64,000 nucleotides of DNA from Humulus lupulus (Eukaryota; Streptophyta; Magnoliopsida; Rosales; Cannabaceae): NCBI RefSeq assembly GCF_963169125.1, contig NC_084801.1, positions 80,417,696 through 80,481,695 on the forward strand, read 5' to 3'. Positions 1 to 11,179 of the stretch are shown in pieces. The first letter of the stretch is position 1. Each line of letters begins with the position of its first letter. The notes beneath the pieces were generated by a model that worked only from the letters and a program-made list of their open reading frames with translations, was not told where the DNA came from and ran no database searches. The position numbers were made by a program, and so were the translations under genes.

Positions 1-23
1 ACCTGCGCAAGTATTATCAATAA
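1..23 (+). CDS. C-terminal end of T0 pol (integrase tail), partial
   Basis: The first 23 bases encode the last residues of the integrase C-terminus (LRKYYQ, then TAA at 21-23). They match the end of element B pol at 24515-24537 and, less closely, LRRYYQ at the end of element C pol (46391). The rest of the gene lies upstream of the window. Confidence 0.85.
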
Positions 24-700
24 ATAGTCCTTCTTAAAGGGCTGGCTTGTATTAATTTTTACTTTTTACATGTTTTGAAAAAGGGTTAGTCATGTTATAT
101 GGCTAATCGCTTATAAGTGTAAGATCTTTTTAAAAGATCACTCGTAAAGACATGTTTAGTCCATTTTAATATGAGAATTATAAGGGATTGTGTGCAGCCG
201 GTCATTCTTGCCAAACCTTTGTAAATTTTTTTACAAGTATTTGTTCATTACGTGTGTTGTTTTGCTGTATTATAAGTGTTGCATTCTATATCGAGCAGTA
301 ATGTTCGCACAGGTCGTAGTCAAGGCAAGTGACCAAGGACCTAAAGCTCCTCAGTCACTTGGGGGGCATATAAGGTACATCGATAGCAAAGCATACCAAG
401 AGGTATGTAAACACATGAACAAAATAAGTGAAAGCATGCTATGGTACTTAGAGTATTTTTAAAAATTTATATTTTGTTAAATCAAGACAAAGTACTATGC
501 TAAATTCGGTCATGCGAACAGATGTTATAATAAGCAGAAATATTATAATATCGAAGGAAATTCTTTTACACCGCAAGCAGTACTGCTTTGATGTAATTGT
601 TCAAAAGTAAAAGTAAAATATGCTGCCCATGCAGCAAAATTAAAAAGAAATCAGTCTTTACATCATGACCCGTAGGTCGTGTAATTAAAGAAAAACAAAA
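24..700 (+). other. T0 spacer between pol and antisense gene
   Basis: No coding sequence is supported here. The stretch is collinear with 24538-25188 of element B. It carries a purine-rich CACTTGGGGGG motif at 356-366, described separately. The short ORF at 190-462 lies inside this spacer and shows no family features. Confidence 0.7.
356..375 (+). promoter_or_regulatory. Internal PPT-like motif in T0
   Basis: CACTTGGGGGGCATATAAGG stands downstream of pol. It resembles the true PPT next to the 3' LTR (AAACTTGGGGGGAAAA at 4072-4087). The same motif occurs at the same place in element B (24876) and element C (46604). Use as a second plus-strand primer site is an inference. Confidence 0.5.
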
Positions 701-714
701 AGAAAAAAAAAACT

Positions 715-3231
715 TTATGGAGCTTGAGGAGTAGGAGGATCCTTTGGAGCATTTTGATCAGCCACGTCCCCAGCAGCTTCTCCTCCTTCCACTCCAGCGG
801 CCGGTGAAATGTTTGGGGAAGCAAGGACCCTGGCTCTCTCTTCGGCAACCAATCGAGCAGTGCAGCGAGCTAGCTTGGCATTCCTAGCATCCTTTGGAAG
901 GTAACTAAAATAGGCACTTTGGTTGTGTTTCAAAAAAACATAGAAACACCGAAGTGTCGCGTTCTTATACCTCTCCAGGTCATTGGCATTAGTAAGCTTA
1001 AGCTGCTCCACCTAGCTCTGAGGGACAGCAATGGTCGTATCCTTAGCAAGATGCTCCTCCCTAAGTTTTTTGACTTCGCGCCATTGGATTCGGCTAGATT
1101 CCTGGTAGTCATCCTTCTGCTTCCTAGTAGTATCCAGAGAAGTTTGCTTCTCTGGCAACTCTGCCTCCAAGGCATCCTTCTGCTGGGTGACCACCTCCAG
1201 CTCCCCGCCATGCCTAGCCTCTGCGGCCTGAAGCTCCTCAATAAAGTTTGCCCTAGACTGCTCGATACTCGCACCCGCGCGGGTACAAACAGTGGTCATT
1301 GTCAGCATGGCCTGCAATCAAATGATAAGAGTTAGGCCAGCTGAAAAGGAGAAAAATCAAAACCATAATCATAAAAAGAGAAAGATTACTAACACTAGCA
1401 ACTTCATTAATGACTCGGTTGAAGAGCTGGTCGATCCCCATGTTCTCAGCCTCATCCATTGCCTCCCTGCAACGGTCATACTTCAGGATATGAGCGAGGC
1501 GATCCTTAGCTGATCGTAGGGAGCGAGTTGAGAGTTTGATCCCAGGAAGTTCGGTCTGCTGGGCCTGTTCTTTTGGAGCCACGGGTGATTGATTTGTGGC
1601 AGCAGGCGGGGTCTCCTTCTCAGCATGAGCAGATGGTTGGGCAGAAGGTTGGCCAGAGAGCCCATCCTTTGGAGGATCAGCTGCTCGACTCTTCTTGGCT
1701 ATGGGTGCTTGGCTAGACTCGCCATCTTGTCTCCTGGCCGATTTCCTCCGTCGAACCAGGGGAGCCTCCTCCTCCTCCTCCTCCTCCAAAGTCTTATACA
1801 ATTTGAAAACGTTGGGGGAGGCCATTTCTGCAGAATGAGATAAACATGCAGATAGTAAGAAAAAAATAGGTGACAAATTATGGCACATCAGAAAATAAGT
1901 AAAGAAAATCACAAAGTCCAATACCCGAGCTACTACTACTTGTCGCTACACTACTGACTCTACTAGTCATACACTCACTCTATGGCACAAAGAAGTCTTG
2001 CCCTAGATTTTGAGTATACGTAAAATTGTCGTCCCCGTCAAATAAGTGACAGGGAATTGGCAAGCTATTTAAAAGCAAAATAACAGTACCATTTTCATCT
2101 GAAGACTCATCCAAGTCTACGATAGTCTCTGCTGCCTTTTGTTTCCCCTTCCCTTGGGGGGCAGAAGGCCTTTCTACTGAGGGGGTGCCAGTCGGTTCCC
2201 TGATCGTAACCCTAGTCAGTCTCCTTCGAGGAGGGGACGTTGGGGGTTGCTGCTCGCGATGCCCCTTGGCAGTGGCGTCAGCCACCGTGGGTTCTCTCAT
2301 TTCCTGATGAGGGGTCAGGAGGCCAGACAGCCTCAAGTTTTCATCAGTGACTAGAGAATTAACACTTTTTTCAGCGTCAGTCATCCTGGCTAGTGCGTTG
2401 GACCTCAACACCATGTTTGGTGTTGGGTTTGGGCGTGGCCATGGTCCTGAATGGCACAAGATACTTTAGAGAAGTAGAAAGAAATTTGCTAAGTAAAATT
2501 AGCGACCAGTGGAAAAGGACATTTACCTCCTCGAGCGAAGGCCAAGTTGTTTGTAGTCATGTTGGGCGTGAGGAAATACACCTGGCTGTATTTCACCACG
2601 TTGGAGATACTTGAGTTTGTAAAGGATATAGAGTGCCGCTAGCATTCTATATCCGTTTGGAGTAATTTGAAAGGGGGCGACACCGAAGTAGTTTTCCACC
2701 CCCTGATAGAACGGATGTAGAGGAAGGGTAGCTCCCGCCTCTATGTGGTACCTCGACTAGGCGCTGTAGATGCCCCCAGGCAAGTTAGCCCTCTGGTCAG
2801 CAACAGGGATCTTAAGATTGACCCCAGTGAGAGAATACTTCCTAAGATAATTGGCAAGCATCCTGGGGGTCACCTGGCTGAGGGGAGAAAGATACCACTC
2901 GACATGAGGAAGGGTTGAATGCTGAGGGCGAGCCCTGACCTGAATGCGAGGGTCCGGGACAATGTTTTCTCGACCGCTGGTCGAGGGAACCCTAGCCTGC
3001 GAATCAGGCTGGGCAGAAGGATTTGGATTGTCTTCAGGGTTTGGTTTCTTTTTGCCAGGAGATTTAGAATGGGCCATTTTAGGAGGTGATGGTTGAGGTC
3101 TGGAAGAAGAGAGTCTTGCGAATGGAATCTCGTGAATGCGCTGGGCTGGCTATTCTTCACCTTCAAGCAGTTGTGCAAGAAGATCGTCTTCGATAGGCCG
3201 CTCACCTCCCCACAAATTTTGGCATTAAAAT
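715..3231 (-). pseudogene. T0 antisense ORF (aORF), decayed four-exon gene
   Basis: This minus-strand gene lies between pol and the 3' LTR. Exons inferred from splice signals and comparison with B are 3231-2527, 2446-1979, 1827-1394 and 1311-715, with acceptors ending in CAG and donors GTAAAT, GTGAGT and GTTAGT. Exon 1 corresponds to the 'putative gypsy-type transposase' domain family seen in plant Tat elements. Exon 3 has an acidic poly-Glu run near its start. Exon 4 is a coiled-coil region followed by a conserved LRCFY..KHNQ..FSYL segment. It is broken by a 1-base insertion just after the start ATG (3225), stops in exon 1 (for example the Trp-to-stop at about 2757), a deletion near 2640, a TAG just before the exon 2 donor and a stop at about 1012. 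The molecular function of this family is not established. Confidence 0.75.
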
Positions 3232-3676
3232 CTGCGAATAGAAAATTGGGGAGGTGAGGATGGAGAGTCTAGAAAGTTGGTTAGAATAACGCTGGTCGTG
3301 TATAAAAGTGAAACTTTTATACAACAGCATTCTAACAAAAAACAAATATTTTCACACGAACAGTTTGAAAAATAGATCAAAAAGTGAAAGCAAAAAGCTT
3401 TTTCAACTCCTTCAAGGGCGGGAAAAACTCAGTTTTTCAACTAGCATAAAAATCTAATTTTTACTTCGGTTTTACGTCCTAAATTTATGATCTCAACTAT
3501 CAAACTAACTCGTAACTCCTGGATGGCAAAGAAACATCATCCTATCTAGTATCACCCGATAAATCCCCTACTTTCATGCATCTCAACCCAAGAACACAAA
3601 AAATGCCAGAACTTAAAAGTTAACTCACAGCGGCATGCATAGCGAAAATAAAGAGTAGAAAGGTTCTAAAACTTAC
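3231..3676 (-). other. 5'-UTR intron of T0 aORF
   Basis: On the minus strand a donor TTTG/GTAAGT (exon end 3677) pairs with the acceptor TTCGCAG/A at 3231-3233, six bases upstream of the start ATG. Element B has the same leader intron at 28323-27899. Confidence 0.6.
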
Positions 3677-3841
3677 CAAAGCAAAGATTGTGGAGGTTTG
3701 AAGGAATTTTGAGCGTAGACGAACGAATGGTTGGTTCTTGAAACGTTGAAAGATGATCTTCAGAGAGAATGATGGTTCTGATTTTAGGGTTTCTTGAAAG
3801 AGAAATAACTTGCGTAAAAAGAAAAAGAAGGATATGAGAAG

Positions 3842-3852
3842 GCTATATATAT
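3842..3852 (-). promoter_or_regulatory. TATA box for T0 antisense gene
   Basis: The minus strand reads TATATATAGCC about 235 bp inside the 3' LTR. It lies upstream of the leader exon of the antisense gene. Elements B (28496-28503) and C (52283-52290) have TATA boxes in the equivalent place. Confidence 0.5.
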
Positions 3853-4071
3853 TTTGTCTGTGGCATGAAAAAAGAGGAAATCATCAGTTTCCTCTTTTCG
3901 AAGCATGGGGAAGGGTGATAGCCGTCAATAGGTTACTTGGGAACCGAAAAGCCGTGATTAGACAGGGGTAGGTCACTTTTTCCAAGAATGCACGAACTAC
4001 TCTGACAAATCTGGTGCAGTAATCGAAGAGTCGTTTTCCTTAAAGTTTATTTATTATTGGTCGTAATAAAT

Positions 4072-4087
4072 AAACTTGGGGGGAAAA
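4072..4087 (+). promoter_or_regulatory. Polypurine tract of T0
   Basis: AAACTTGGGGGGAAAA directly precedes the 3' LTR start TGTTATCC. It is the plus-strand priming site. Confidence 0.85.
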
Positions 4088-4693
4088 TGTTATCCAAAAA
4101 TCAAGCACAGATGACGTGGTAGACGTTTTTAAACACGTGGCTGACACCTGGTAGAAGTTCTATTCGACCATCGACCAGTAAGATTCTCCTGGCGTAACAT
4201 TTGAAGTTTCTATATGACCAGCGTGGTCATATACTCCGCATATTTATAGGTGATCTTGTGTAAATCATAGTCAATTATGAGATTGTCTTCTATGATTCCT
4301 GATTATCCGATTAATTAGGAATCAATATCTGTAACAAATTCATGTAATGTTCCTTGAGCCTATAAATAGAGGAAGATAGCTCAAGGAAGGGACTTTTGGC
4401 TTTTGGTTGATTGAAGCTATACACTTATGAGAGAATTAGAGCTATTTTATTACGATAGTATTCTTTATCTCTCTCAGGCCTGTGAAACTCAGAGAACCCT
4501 AGTTCTTTGATCACTCCTCTGAGATCTCATATCAATAATAGCTTAAGTGGACGTAGGTCATTACCAATTCAAGGGGTCGAACCACTATAATTTACTGTGT
4601 TCTTTACTGTTTTTGTCATTATATCTATTCCAACACATCTATCCACATCAAGCGTTTTGACTCCGTGTCAGTTGACCAAAATGAGGGTCAACA
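4088..4693 (+). repeat. 3' LTR of T0 (606 bp)
   Basis: The LTR begins TGTTATCC and ends GGGTCAACA. It shares its start, its end and the TATA region with the LTRs of element B. A TATA box (TATAAATAG, 4361) sits between the inverted repeat arms CCTTGAGC and GCTCAAGG, exactly as in B. Confidence 0.9.
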
Positions 4694-5385
4694 TTAATAT
4701 ATTAAAATATTTAAAATTAAGTTGTTAGTCAATTTTTTAGATTTGAATTTGAATCTTTGTAGAAAATATCTAATTATTTATGTCTCAACTAGCAAAAATA
4801 TATTATTTTAAAAGATAAAACAAATCCGATATTTTTGTCTTTGATTATGAATAATCAATTTTCACATTTTATTTAAAAAAATTAAAAATTAAAAAAAAAA
4901 TCGGATTAACAGTACCTGAGACGGGTACTGTTCACCGTGCGGGCATAGAGTGGTATGGCTGTTGTGGTGTGCACGCGCGACTGTGGTGATGCGCGCAGGC
5001 GTGCGCGCACGGTGTGCAGAAGACGTCCGAGGGACGCGCGCGCATGGCAAGGTGATGCGCGCGCACGAGCGCGACTTGCAGCTAGAGGAAATAATAAAGC
5101 AAAACGAAAACCATTTCTAATTAATTTTTAACATGTTTTACACAAAATAAAGCAGTTATAAAAATTAGTGGCATAGAAAACTTAACAAAATAACCTAAAA
5201 ATTGCTAATAATCACATAGAATTCAATATGCTTCATAAAATCATGAAATCAATCCAATTACTCAACACATCAAATAATTCAATTTTTAACATGTTCAGGC
5301 ATTAAAATAAAGATTACCAAAGGCTTTGAGGCTAGTTGTTGGGAAAACTTATACAAGATCTTTATTTATTTTCATGTAGATATAA
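4694..5385. other. Older AT-rich sequence, left block, with a CG-rich island
   Basis: I see no gene. Joined through the TATAA duplication of H, this block continues at 38560. Most is AT-rich, but about 4915-5090 is strikingly rich in CG and GCGCGC steps. A TGTTGGGAAAAC string at 5337 looks like one end of an LTR, but no matching end or TSD could be shown. Confidence 0.6.
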
Positions 5386-7554
5386 TGTAGCATCCCAAAT
5401 TTGCTAATAAGGCTTAGGGCCTTGATTAGCGTGCCTGGAGGGCAGTAAGTGGTTTATTATTATAATATGTGAATTTTTATGAGTATGTGATTAGAGATGC
5501 ATGTTTAGGTGAATTAAATATGCATGTGGGCCCTGTTTGGTTATTAGGGGCATGTTTGTAATTGTAGCCCGTTGAGGCCATAAATGTGATAAATGTAATA
5601 ATTGTGATATACTTGTGATATATCTGTGATGCACGATCCGAGATAGCCCTAGGGAGCGGTCGAATACCCGAATCGGGGCGAGTCAAGGGGTATTTCAGGC
5701 ATTGGACGTTTTATAGGATTATCGGGTCATGAAAAAAAATATTCAGAGATATATTTGAAGATAGAATGTTTAGGAAGGAATATCAGAGAAATTTATCATT
5801 TTTCCCTTGGGGACTTAACGGGATTTCTTAAGGGTTAAGAGTAGGTTTAAGAGGCAAAAGGGTAATTTGGCTTCAAGGGTTGATAGACATGAGGCTTAAG
5901 GGAAATGCTTCACGTTTCATTACTTAGGGTTATGCTGGAATCATATTTTCGGAGGTCTAGAGAAAAATTAGAAGCAAGAAAAGAAGAGAAGGAAAAACTG
6001 AAATTCTCTGGGGTCAAGGAGGGAACACAAGGCTGAATTTGGGAGGAAGAGAAGTTGGGGTAACCAGAACCAAGCTCAGGCCAAGATCAATATTGAGGTA
6101 AGGACACAATAAAAATTCTACATGGTTTTTTCTGTGTTTCCTTTAGAATTTGGAAGATCGAACCTAAGTGGTAAGATTGAAGTGTTTTGGAGACTTGTTG
6201 TTGGAGTTTTTTAGAATATTAATTGATTATGTGGTTGGAATTGGGCTCTGGGTAGAACTCTATGAATTAGGCTCAGAAGTGGTGAAATTCAGGGAGGTTA
6301 GCTCGTAATTTGCATGGAATTTTCTAGGTTTGTAGGTCGAGTCGTGGCTCTAGGAGGGACATATCGCGGCCCGTGTGAACGCGAGGCTTGGGGAGGCCTC
6401 TGATCTGGAGGGGCACTGCGGTGCTTGGCTAAACACGCCGCAACCCATGTCTCTTTCTAGGGAGGTGTTTTGCCTTTGTTTTGAGGCAAGCCGCGACTCT
6501 GAAGGGGTTAGGCCACGACCATAGTTTAAAGTTCTGGGTGTTTTGTGGGTTTTTGGCTTGGGAACCTAATTGTTAAGGCTCAAGATGGATTTTACCACCC
6601 GAATTGGTAGAATTCAAGGTTTCAGGGATTAGAATGGTAACCCAAAGTTATTTTATGGATTAGACCTTGATGGAAGAATCTTGTTGATGCGTTATGACTA
6701 GGGTTTCAGCGAGGCTTGGGCCAGGGGACTGTGTTCGGGACATCGGTGCTTGGAAAGCTTGGGACACAGGTAAGAAAACTGTTGTACCCATAGAGCAGGG
6801 CTAGGCCCTATAGTTTGTGTTGCAGAGCACGACCCTATGTGATTTCTTTGCAGGACGTATGCTTATGCATGTTTAAATATTTTTTTAATTTTTCTATGTG
6901 TGCATATATGTGAAAGAATAGCAAGAGCCGGGACCGGAGAAGGCCGAGAATGGCAAGCGGTCGGGAGTAGCATTTAGCATGCATAGTGCGAGTTTCCAGG
7001 GCAAGACCCTATAGGATACCTGGATATCCTCACGCTGTAGACCGCAAATCCAAGGCCTGGTAAAGTGCCTGGGACGACATGGCCGTATGTGTTTAGCCTG
7101 TTGGCGATTTGGTTATATGTTAAATGATAAATATGCATATGTTATCTGCTTGTGTGAGTTTTCTGGCTGGGCCTCGGCTCACGGGTGCTCTATGGTGCTG
7201 GTAAGGGTAAGGGGGAAGTCGACCAACCATGAGTATGAAGAGCATGAAGCGGCACGTACATGTTTGGCGTGCCTAGCTGCCACGGCCAGGGGTATTTTTG
7301 GGAGATGATTTTACTAAACCTAGATTTTGTCATATAACCGACTTTAGTAATATTTTTGAGTTGTAAATATTTCTAAACAATATTTTTGGATCCCAAATGT
7401 CAAATGCTTTACGATTTTGAATGAATGGAATTATTTTCAACATATAAGACTCTGTTTATGGTTTAATTACACTTTTGACTTAAAATCTCGATTAGCGAGT
7501 TAATTGCACATTTTAAACTCACTTAGTAACAACTCTAAGGCAGTAGAGCGTTAA
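5386..7554 (+). repeat. 5' LTR of H
   Basis: It begins TGTAGCATCCC and ends in GTTAAA, a decayed GTTACA, just before the primer site. Related LTRs (A, the solo copy at 34243 and the copy at 61726) share the opening 'aataaggctta-gggccttgattag', split here by a hyphen, and the closing CTCACTTAGTAAC and CTAAGGCAGTAG blocks. Confidence 0.88.
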
Positions 7555-7575
7555 AAGTTTGTATCAGAGTGAGCC
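7555..7575 (+). promoter_or_regulatory. Primer binding site of H
   Basis: AGTTTGTATCAGAGTGAGCC follows the LTR. It resembles the plant initiator-Met primer site TGGTATCAGAGCC with a few changes. Confidence 0.7.
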
Positions 7576-7893
7576 AAGGTTTATGGTTTCTAGAGATCGA
7601 CCTAACATGGACGCTCGCTGTCAGTGACAAGGTCGACTCAGGGTTGGTTGGTGATGACTGATTTATATGCTTGAATGTATGTTTAAATGCCCTGTTTGCC
7701 TGCTATTTTATATAGAGCATGGTGAATGAGCTAACATATGCATAATGCCAGGGCGTGGCCCGTTAAATTTTATATGTTATTTGTGTGTTTTGTGGATTAC
7801 TGTTATTGTTGGCTGATGTGATTGGGAGGTGGTTTTGGATGTTGTTATCATGCCTGATTAGCGACGTTGTTGATTGCAGACATATTTGTGGAG

Positions 7894-8958
7894 ATGCCTC
7901 GACAATCATCGAGACTCCGCGGCAGTAGGGCCGAGGATGACAACCTGGGTCTGGACCCTCCACCTGCCCCACAGAATTGGCAACAGATGTTTTCCGAAAT
8001 GGAAGCAAGACTACAATTAATAGATGAAGAACTTCGACATCTGAGGTAGTAGGCCCCTCCTCAGGCTACTGGGTTTTCAGTTCAGCAGGCTGTGGTGCCA
8101 GTGCCGGTTCAGCCTATTATGGAGAACAGGTGGGAACCTTTGTATGGGAGGTTCAGGAAGCAACATCCTCCCACCTTCGAGGGTGGACTAGACCCATTGC
8201 AGGCTGAGCAGTGGATGAATATGGTTTCTTCTATCCTTGATTTTATGAGGGTTGAAGGGAACGAGAGGGTAGCTTGTGCTAGCTACATGTTCAGAGAAGA
8301 TGCTCGCATTTGGTGGGATGTAGTAGCTCAGAGGAGGAATGTGGCAGTTATGACTTGGGAAGAGTTCAGGAAAATCTTTAACGAGAAATAATACAGTGTT
8401 GCAGTCCGAGCTGCGTAGGTTGACGAGTTCATCAACATGACTCAGAACCGGTTGACCGTTACAGAGTACGCCTTGAAATTTGACTGGTTAGCGAAATTCG
8501 CGCCGGATTTGGTGCCAACTAATGTGGCAAGAAGAGATAGATTTGAATTGGCCTTGAATGTTATGATTGCCCATGATGTCAAGATTACTTTAGATCCAAA
8601 GACTACTGCTTATGCTCAAGTCGTGGACAAGGCCCTTACAGCTGAGTGGGCCGAGGATCAGATTTGGAGAGAGAGCGCGGTGAGGCATGATGCCAGGAGG
8701 ACGGTGCCTCCTTTTATTGGATCCAGTTGGGATAGTGGTTCCAGTGATCAGAAGAGAAAAGGCCCAGATTCTTTTGTTTCTCCTAGCTTGGATAGGAGGG
8801 CACGGGGTGCTTTTAGTGGCCGTCAGGGCAAAGGTGACATCTGGAGGAGTTTACCAATATGTCCTCGGTGCAAACGATGACATCATAGGTAGTTCAAGAT
8901 CAGGGCCTGCTTTATCTGTGGGAGTGCGAATCATCTGATGAAGGACTACCCATAAGCC
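7894..8958 (+). pseudogene. H gag (nucleocapsid precursor), broken
   Basis: The ATG at 7894 opens a chromovirus gag (MPRQSSRLRG). The capsid-like core (FEGGLDPLQAEQWM, WWDVV) lies at about 8185-8350, and a remnant zinc knuckle (CFICGSANH) near 8915. All parts are in one frame but interrupted by stops at about 8047, 8389, 8416, 8878 and 8953. Gag would package element RNA into cytoplasmic particles; this copy cannot. Element A carries the same gag almost unbroken at 14937. Confidence 0.9.
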
Positions 8959-9601
8959 ATGAAAGGGGAGATGAAGCAGGGAGACAGTCTCGCTCCTGCC
9001 AAATTGTTCACCTTGACTCAGACTAAGGTGGAGGCTAGCCCCTCGGTTGTGACAGGTCATATTTCTAGTGTTGGTTCTTTGTATATTTCATTGACTGATT
9101 CTGGAGCTACCCATTCATTTGTGTCTGCTAGAGTGATAGATCAGCTGTGTAGACCCAGTGGTGTGTATGCTAGGGGTTTTCAGACTTTGTTTCCAACAGG
9201 GGAACTGGTAGTCTCTAGGGGATGGATTAGAGCATTGCCAATAGAGATAGATGGAAGGGAGTTGTCTGTTGATCTGATTGAGTTGGAGATGGATGACTTC
9301 GATGATCCTAGGGATGGATTGGTTATCGAAGTATGGGGCAGCGATTGAGTGCAAGCACGTGACGGTGAATTTTGAACCAAAAGGGGAGGTACCCTTTGTA
9401 TTTGTTGGGATAGTTAGTAGACCGCGAGTACCGATGATTTCAGCATTGAAAGCTAGAGACTTGATGCATGAAGGTTGCATAGGATTCCTAGCGAATGTTA
9501 TGGATACCTCTAGGGTTGCGTCGATTGGATCGGGGGAGACCAGATTGGTATGTGAGTTTCCATATTTATTTCTAGCGGATCTGCCCAGGGTGTCGTCGTA
9601 G
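8959..9601 (+). pseudogene. H protease region
   Basis: This continues the gag frame into an aspartic protease with the catalytic motif DSGATHSFVS (Asp codon at 9097). A 1-base loss near 9290-9320 shifts the frame, after which the conserved linker up to VCEFP is readable. It ends with TAG at 9599-9601, the same codon position where element A also has TAG (16652). The protease would cleave the gag-pol polyprotein. Confidence 0.85.
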
Positions 9602-9980
9602 CAAGAGATTGAGTTTGTTATATAGATAGCGCCAGGGGCGGAGCCAGTATCTAGGACACCTTATAGAATGGCTTCGACAGAGTTGAAGGAGTTGAAGATT
9701 CAGTTGCAGGAGTTGGGGTTCATCAGATCGAGTTTCTCGCCAAGGGGTGCTCCAGTGTTGTTTTTCAAGAAGAAGGATGGATCTCTTAGGATGTGTATTG
9801 AATACAGGGAGCTGAACAATCTGACCATTGAGAACAAGTATCCACTGCCTAGGATCAACGATTTGTTTGACGAGCTACAAGGAAGGACAGTGTTTTCCAA
9901 GATTGATCTCCGGTCAGGTTACCACTAGTTAAGGATCAAAGAAGAGGACATACCAAAGACCACTTTCCGCACGAGGTATG
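9602..9980 (+). pseudogene. H reverse transcriptase, N-terminal half
   Basis: The RT starts after the TAG and runs through [12 protein letters not shown], the basic [10 protein letters not shown] segment and KIDLRSGYH up to the solo LTR insertion at 9981. A further TAG interrupts it near 9926. Relative to element A it has lost the LLD of QELLDLGF. The RT continues at 11180 after the inserted LTR. Confidence 0.88.
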
Positions 9981-11174
9981 TGTTGACCGTGTTTTTGGCC
10001 AACGACGTGAGAACATCAAAAACGATGAAACCTTCAAGAGAAATAAAACGACACAGACGGGTTTGAAAAGAAAATAAATAACACGCGCAATTTTTATAGT
10101 GGTTCAGCCCCAATATGTTGGTAATAGCCTAATCCACTTAGAGTTGTGATTATAGATCTGCACTCAAGATTAGATGAACTGAGCCAACTGAGTTTCTTCA
10201 GTACAGATTACAATAATACAAGAATTCTTTCAGATATAAGCACTTTCTCTCTCCAGAAAACTCAGACCCAAAATTTCCCAAAAGTCCAAAAATACGAAGA
10301 ATCCCCCCTTTCTAATCCCATAAGCCATATATTTATAGGCTTAGGATCATACATCTGATATCCCCTAGAATCGGAATATTTCATTATATTTATTATATAT
10401 AAATTACAAAAATATTCAAAATTTAACAGAACACCAAATTTGTGGGAAGAATGAGAGATTCCTGCGTGTGCCAAGACCGGTTCTTGTTGAAACCGTTTCT
10501 GGGAATCTTGATTTACTCCTCCTCTATCTGGTCAACCCATATCTCCTTCAAGTTGGTCGAACACACCTCTACTGGACAGTCACGCACTTGGCTGGTAGGA
10601 CACGCATTCCTCTGGTCTAACATGGCACTCTGGTCTAGCATGCCATGTCTCTCGTCTAACATGGCACTCTGGTCTAGCATGCCATATCTCTACTTGGACA
10701 TTCATGCACTTGCTAGCAGGACATGCACTTGCTGGTAGGACATGCAAGTGCTGGTCGGATATATGCATGCTGGTAGGACATGCACTTACTGGTAGGACAT
10801 GCATTTGTTGGTAGGACATGCAAGTGCTGTTCGAACATATGCATGTTGGTAGGACATGCAAGTGCTGGTCGGACATATGCATGCTGGTAGGACATGCACT
10901 TGCTGGTAGGACATGCAAGTGCTGGTCAGACATATGCATGCTGGTAGGACATGCCAGTGCTGGGCAGCATTGTCACTCCTGGGCAGTAATGTCACTACTG
11001 GTCGGACAAGGTCATGCCTGGTTGGTGAAGACACTTTCCAAGCCAGTCAAAATTTTATCATAACTCTGAGGAGCCAATATATTTATTGACTATTAATGTG
11101 TTTTTTACTGACCATGCACTGCCACTTGTCACCTCTATTTCCACGTCATCGATCTCCAATTTTTGGGGATAATA
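9981..11174 (-). repeat. Solo LTR of a Tat-type element inserted in H RT
   Basis: A 1194-bp sequence is flanked by a perfect TSD GTATG (9976-9980 and 11175-11179). Read on the minus strand it starts TATTATCC, a mutated TGTTATCC, and ends GGTCAACA, as the T0 and B LTRs do. It carries no internal region, so it is a solo LTR left by LTR-LTR recombination. On the minus strand a TATA box (TATAAATATAT, around 10325-10340) sits between TAAGCC and GGCTTA. A 19-bp minisatellite occupies about 10600-11020. Confidence 0.9.
10600..11020. repeat. 19-bp minisatellite inside the solo LTR
   Basis: Units such as GCTGGTAGGACATGCAAGT and GCTGGTCGGACATATGCAT alternate head to tail with a strict 19-base period from about 10690 to 10960. 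More degenerate CTGGT-headed units lie on both sides. Several ORF-like readings across it, such as repeated ACPTS, are artefacts of the repeat. Confidence 0.9.
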
Positions 11175-11179
11175 GTATG

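Larger units (their letters stand above)
1..4693 (+). mobile_element. T0: 3' portion of a Tat-type Ty3/gypsy retrotransposon
   Basis: The window opens inside this element. Bases 1-23 match the last pol codons of element B (24515-24537), and everything downstream is collinear with B: a spacer, an antisense spliced gene, a polypurine tract and a 3' LTR beginning TGTTATCC and ending GGGTCAACA. The 5' LTR, gag and most of pol lie outside the window, so its TSD cannot be verified; the five bases after the LTR are TTAAT. Stops and deletions in the antisense gene show it is an old, non-functional copy. The assignment to the Tat group follows from B, which carries the diagnostic second RNase H domain. 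Confidence 0.9.

Noticed and set aside
10690..10960. CRISPR-like repeat array
   Set aside because: The units are contiguous 19-mers without spacers, in a plant retrotransposon LTR.
10580..11063. Overlapping open readings with repeated ACPTS/HMSDQHLHVLP-type peptides on the minus strand and a plus-strand counterpart
   Set aside because: They are translations of the 19-bp minisatellite. 19 is not a multiple of three, so the array cycles through all frames and opens several at once.
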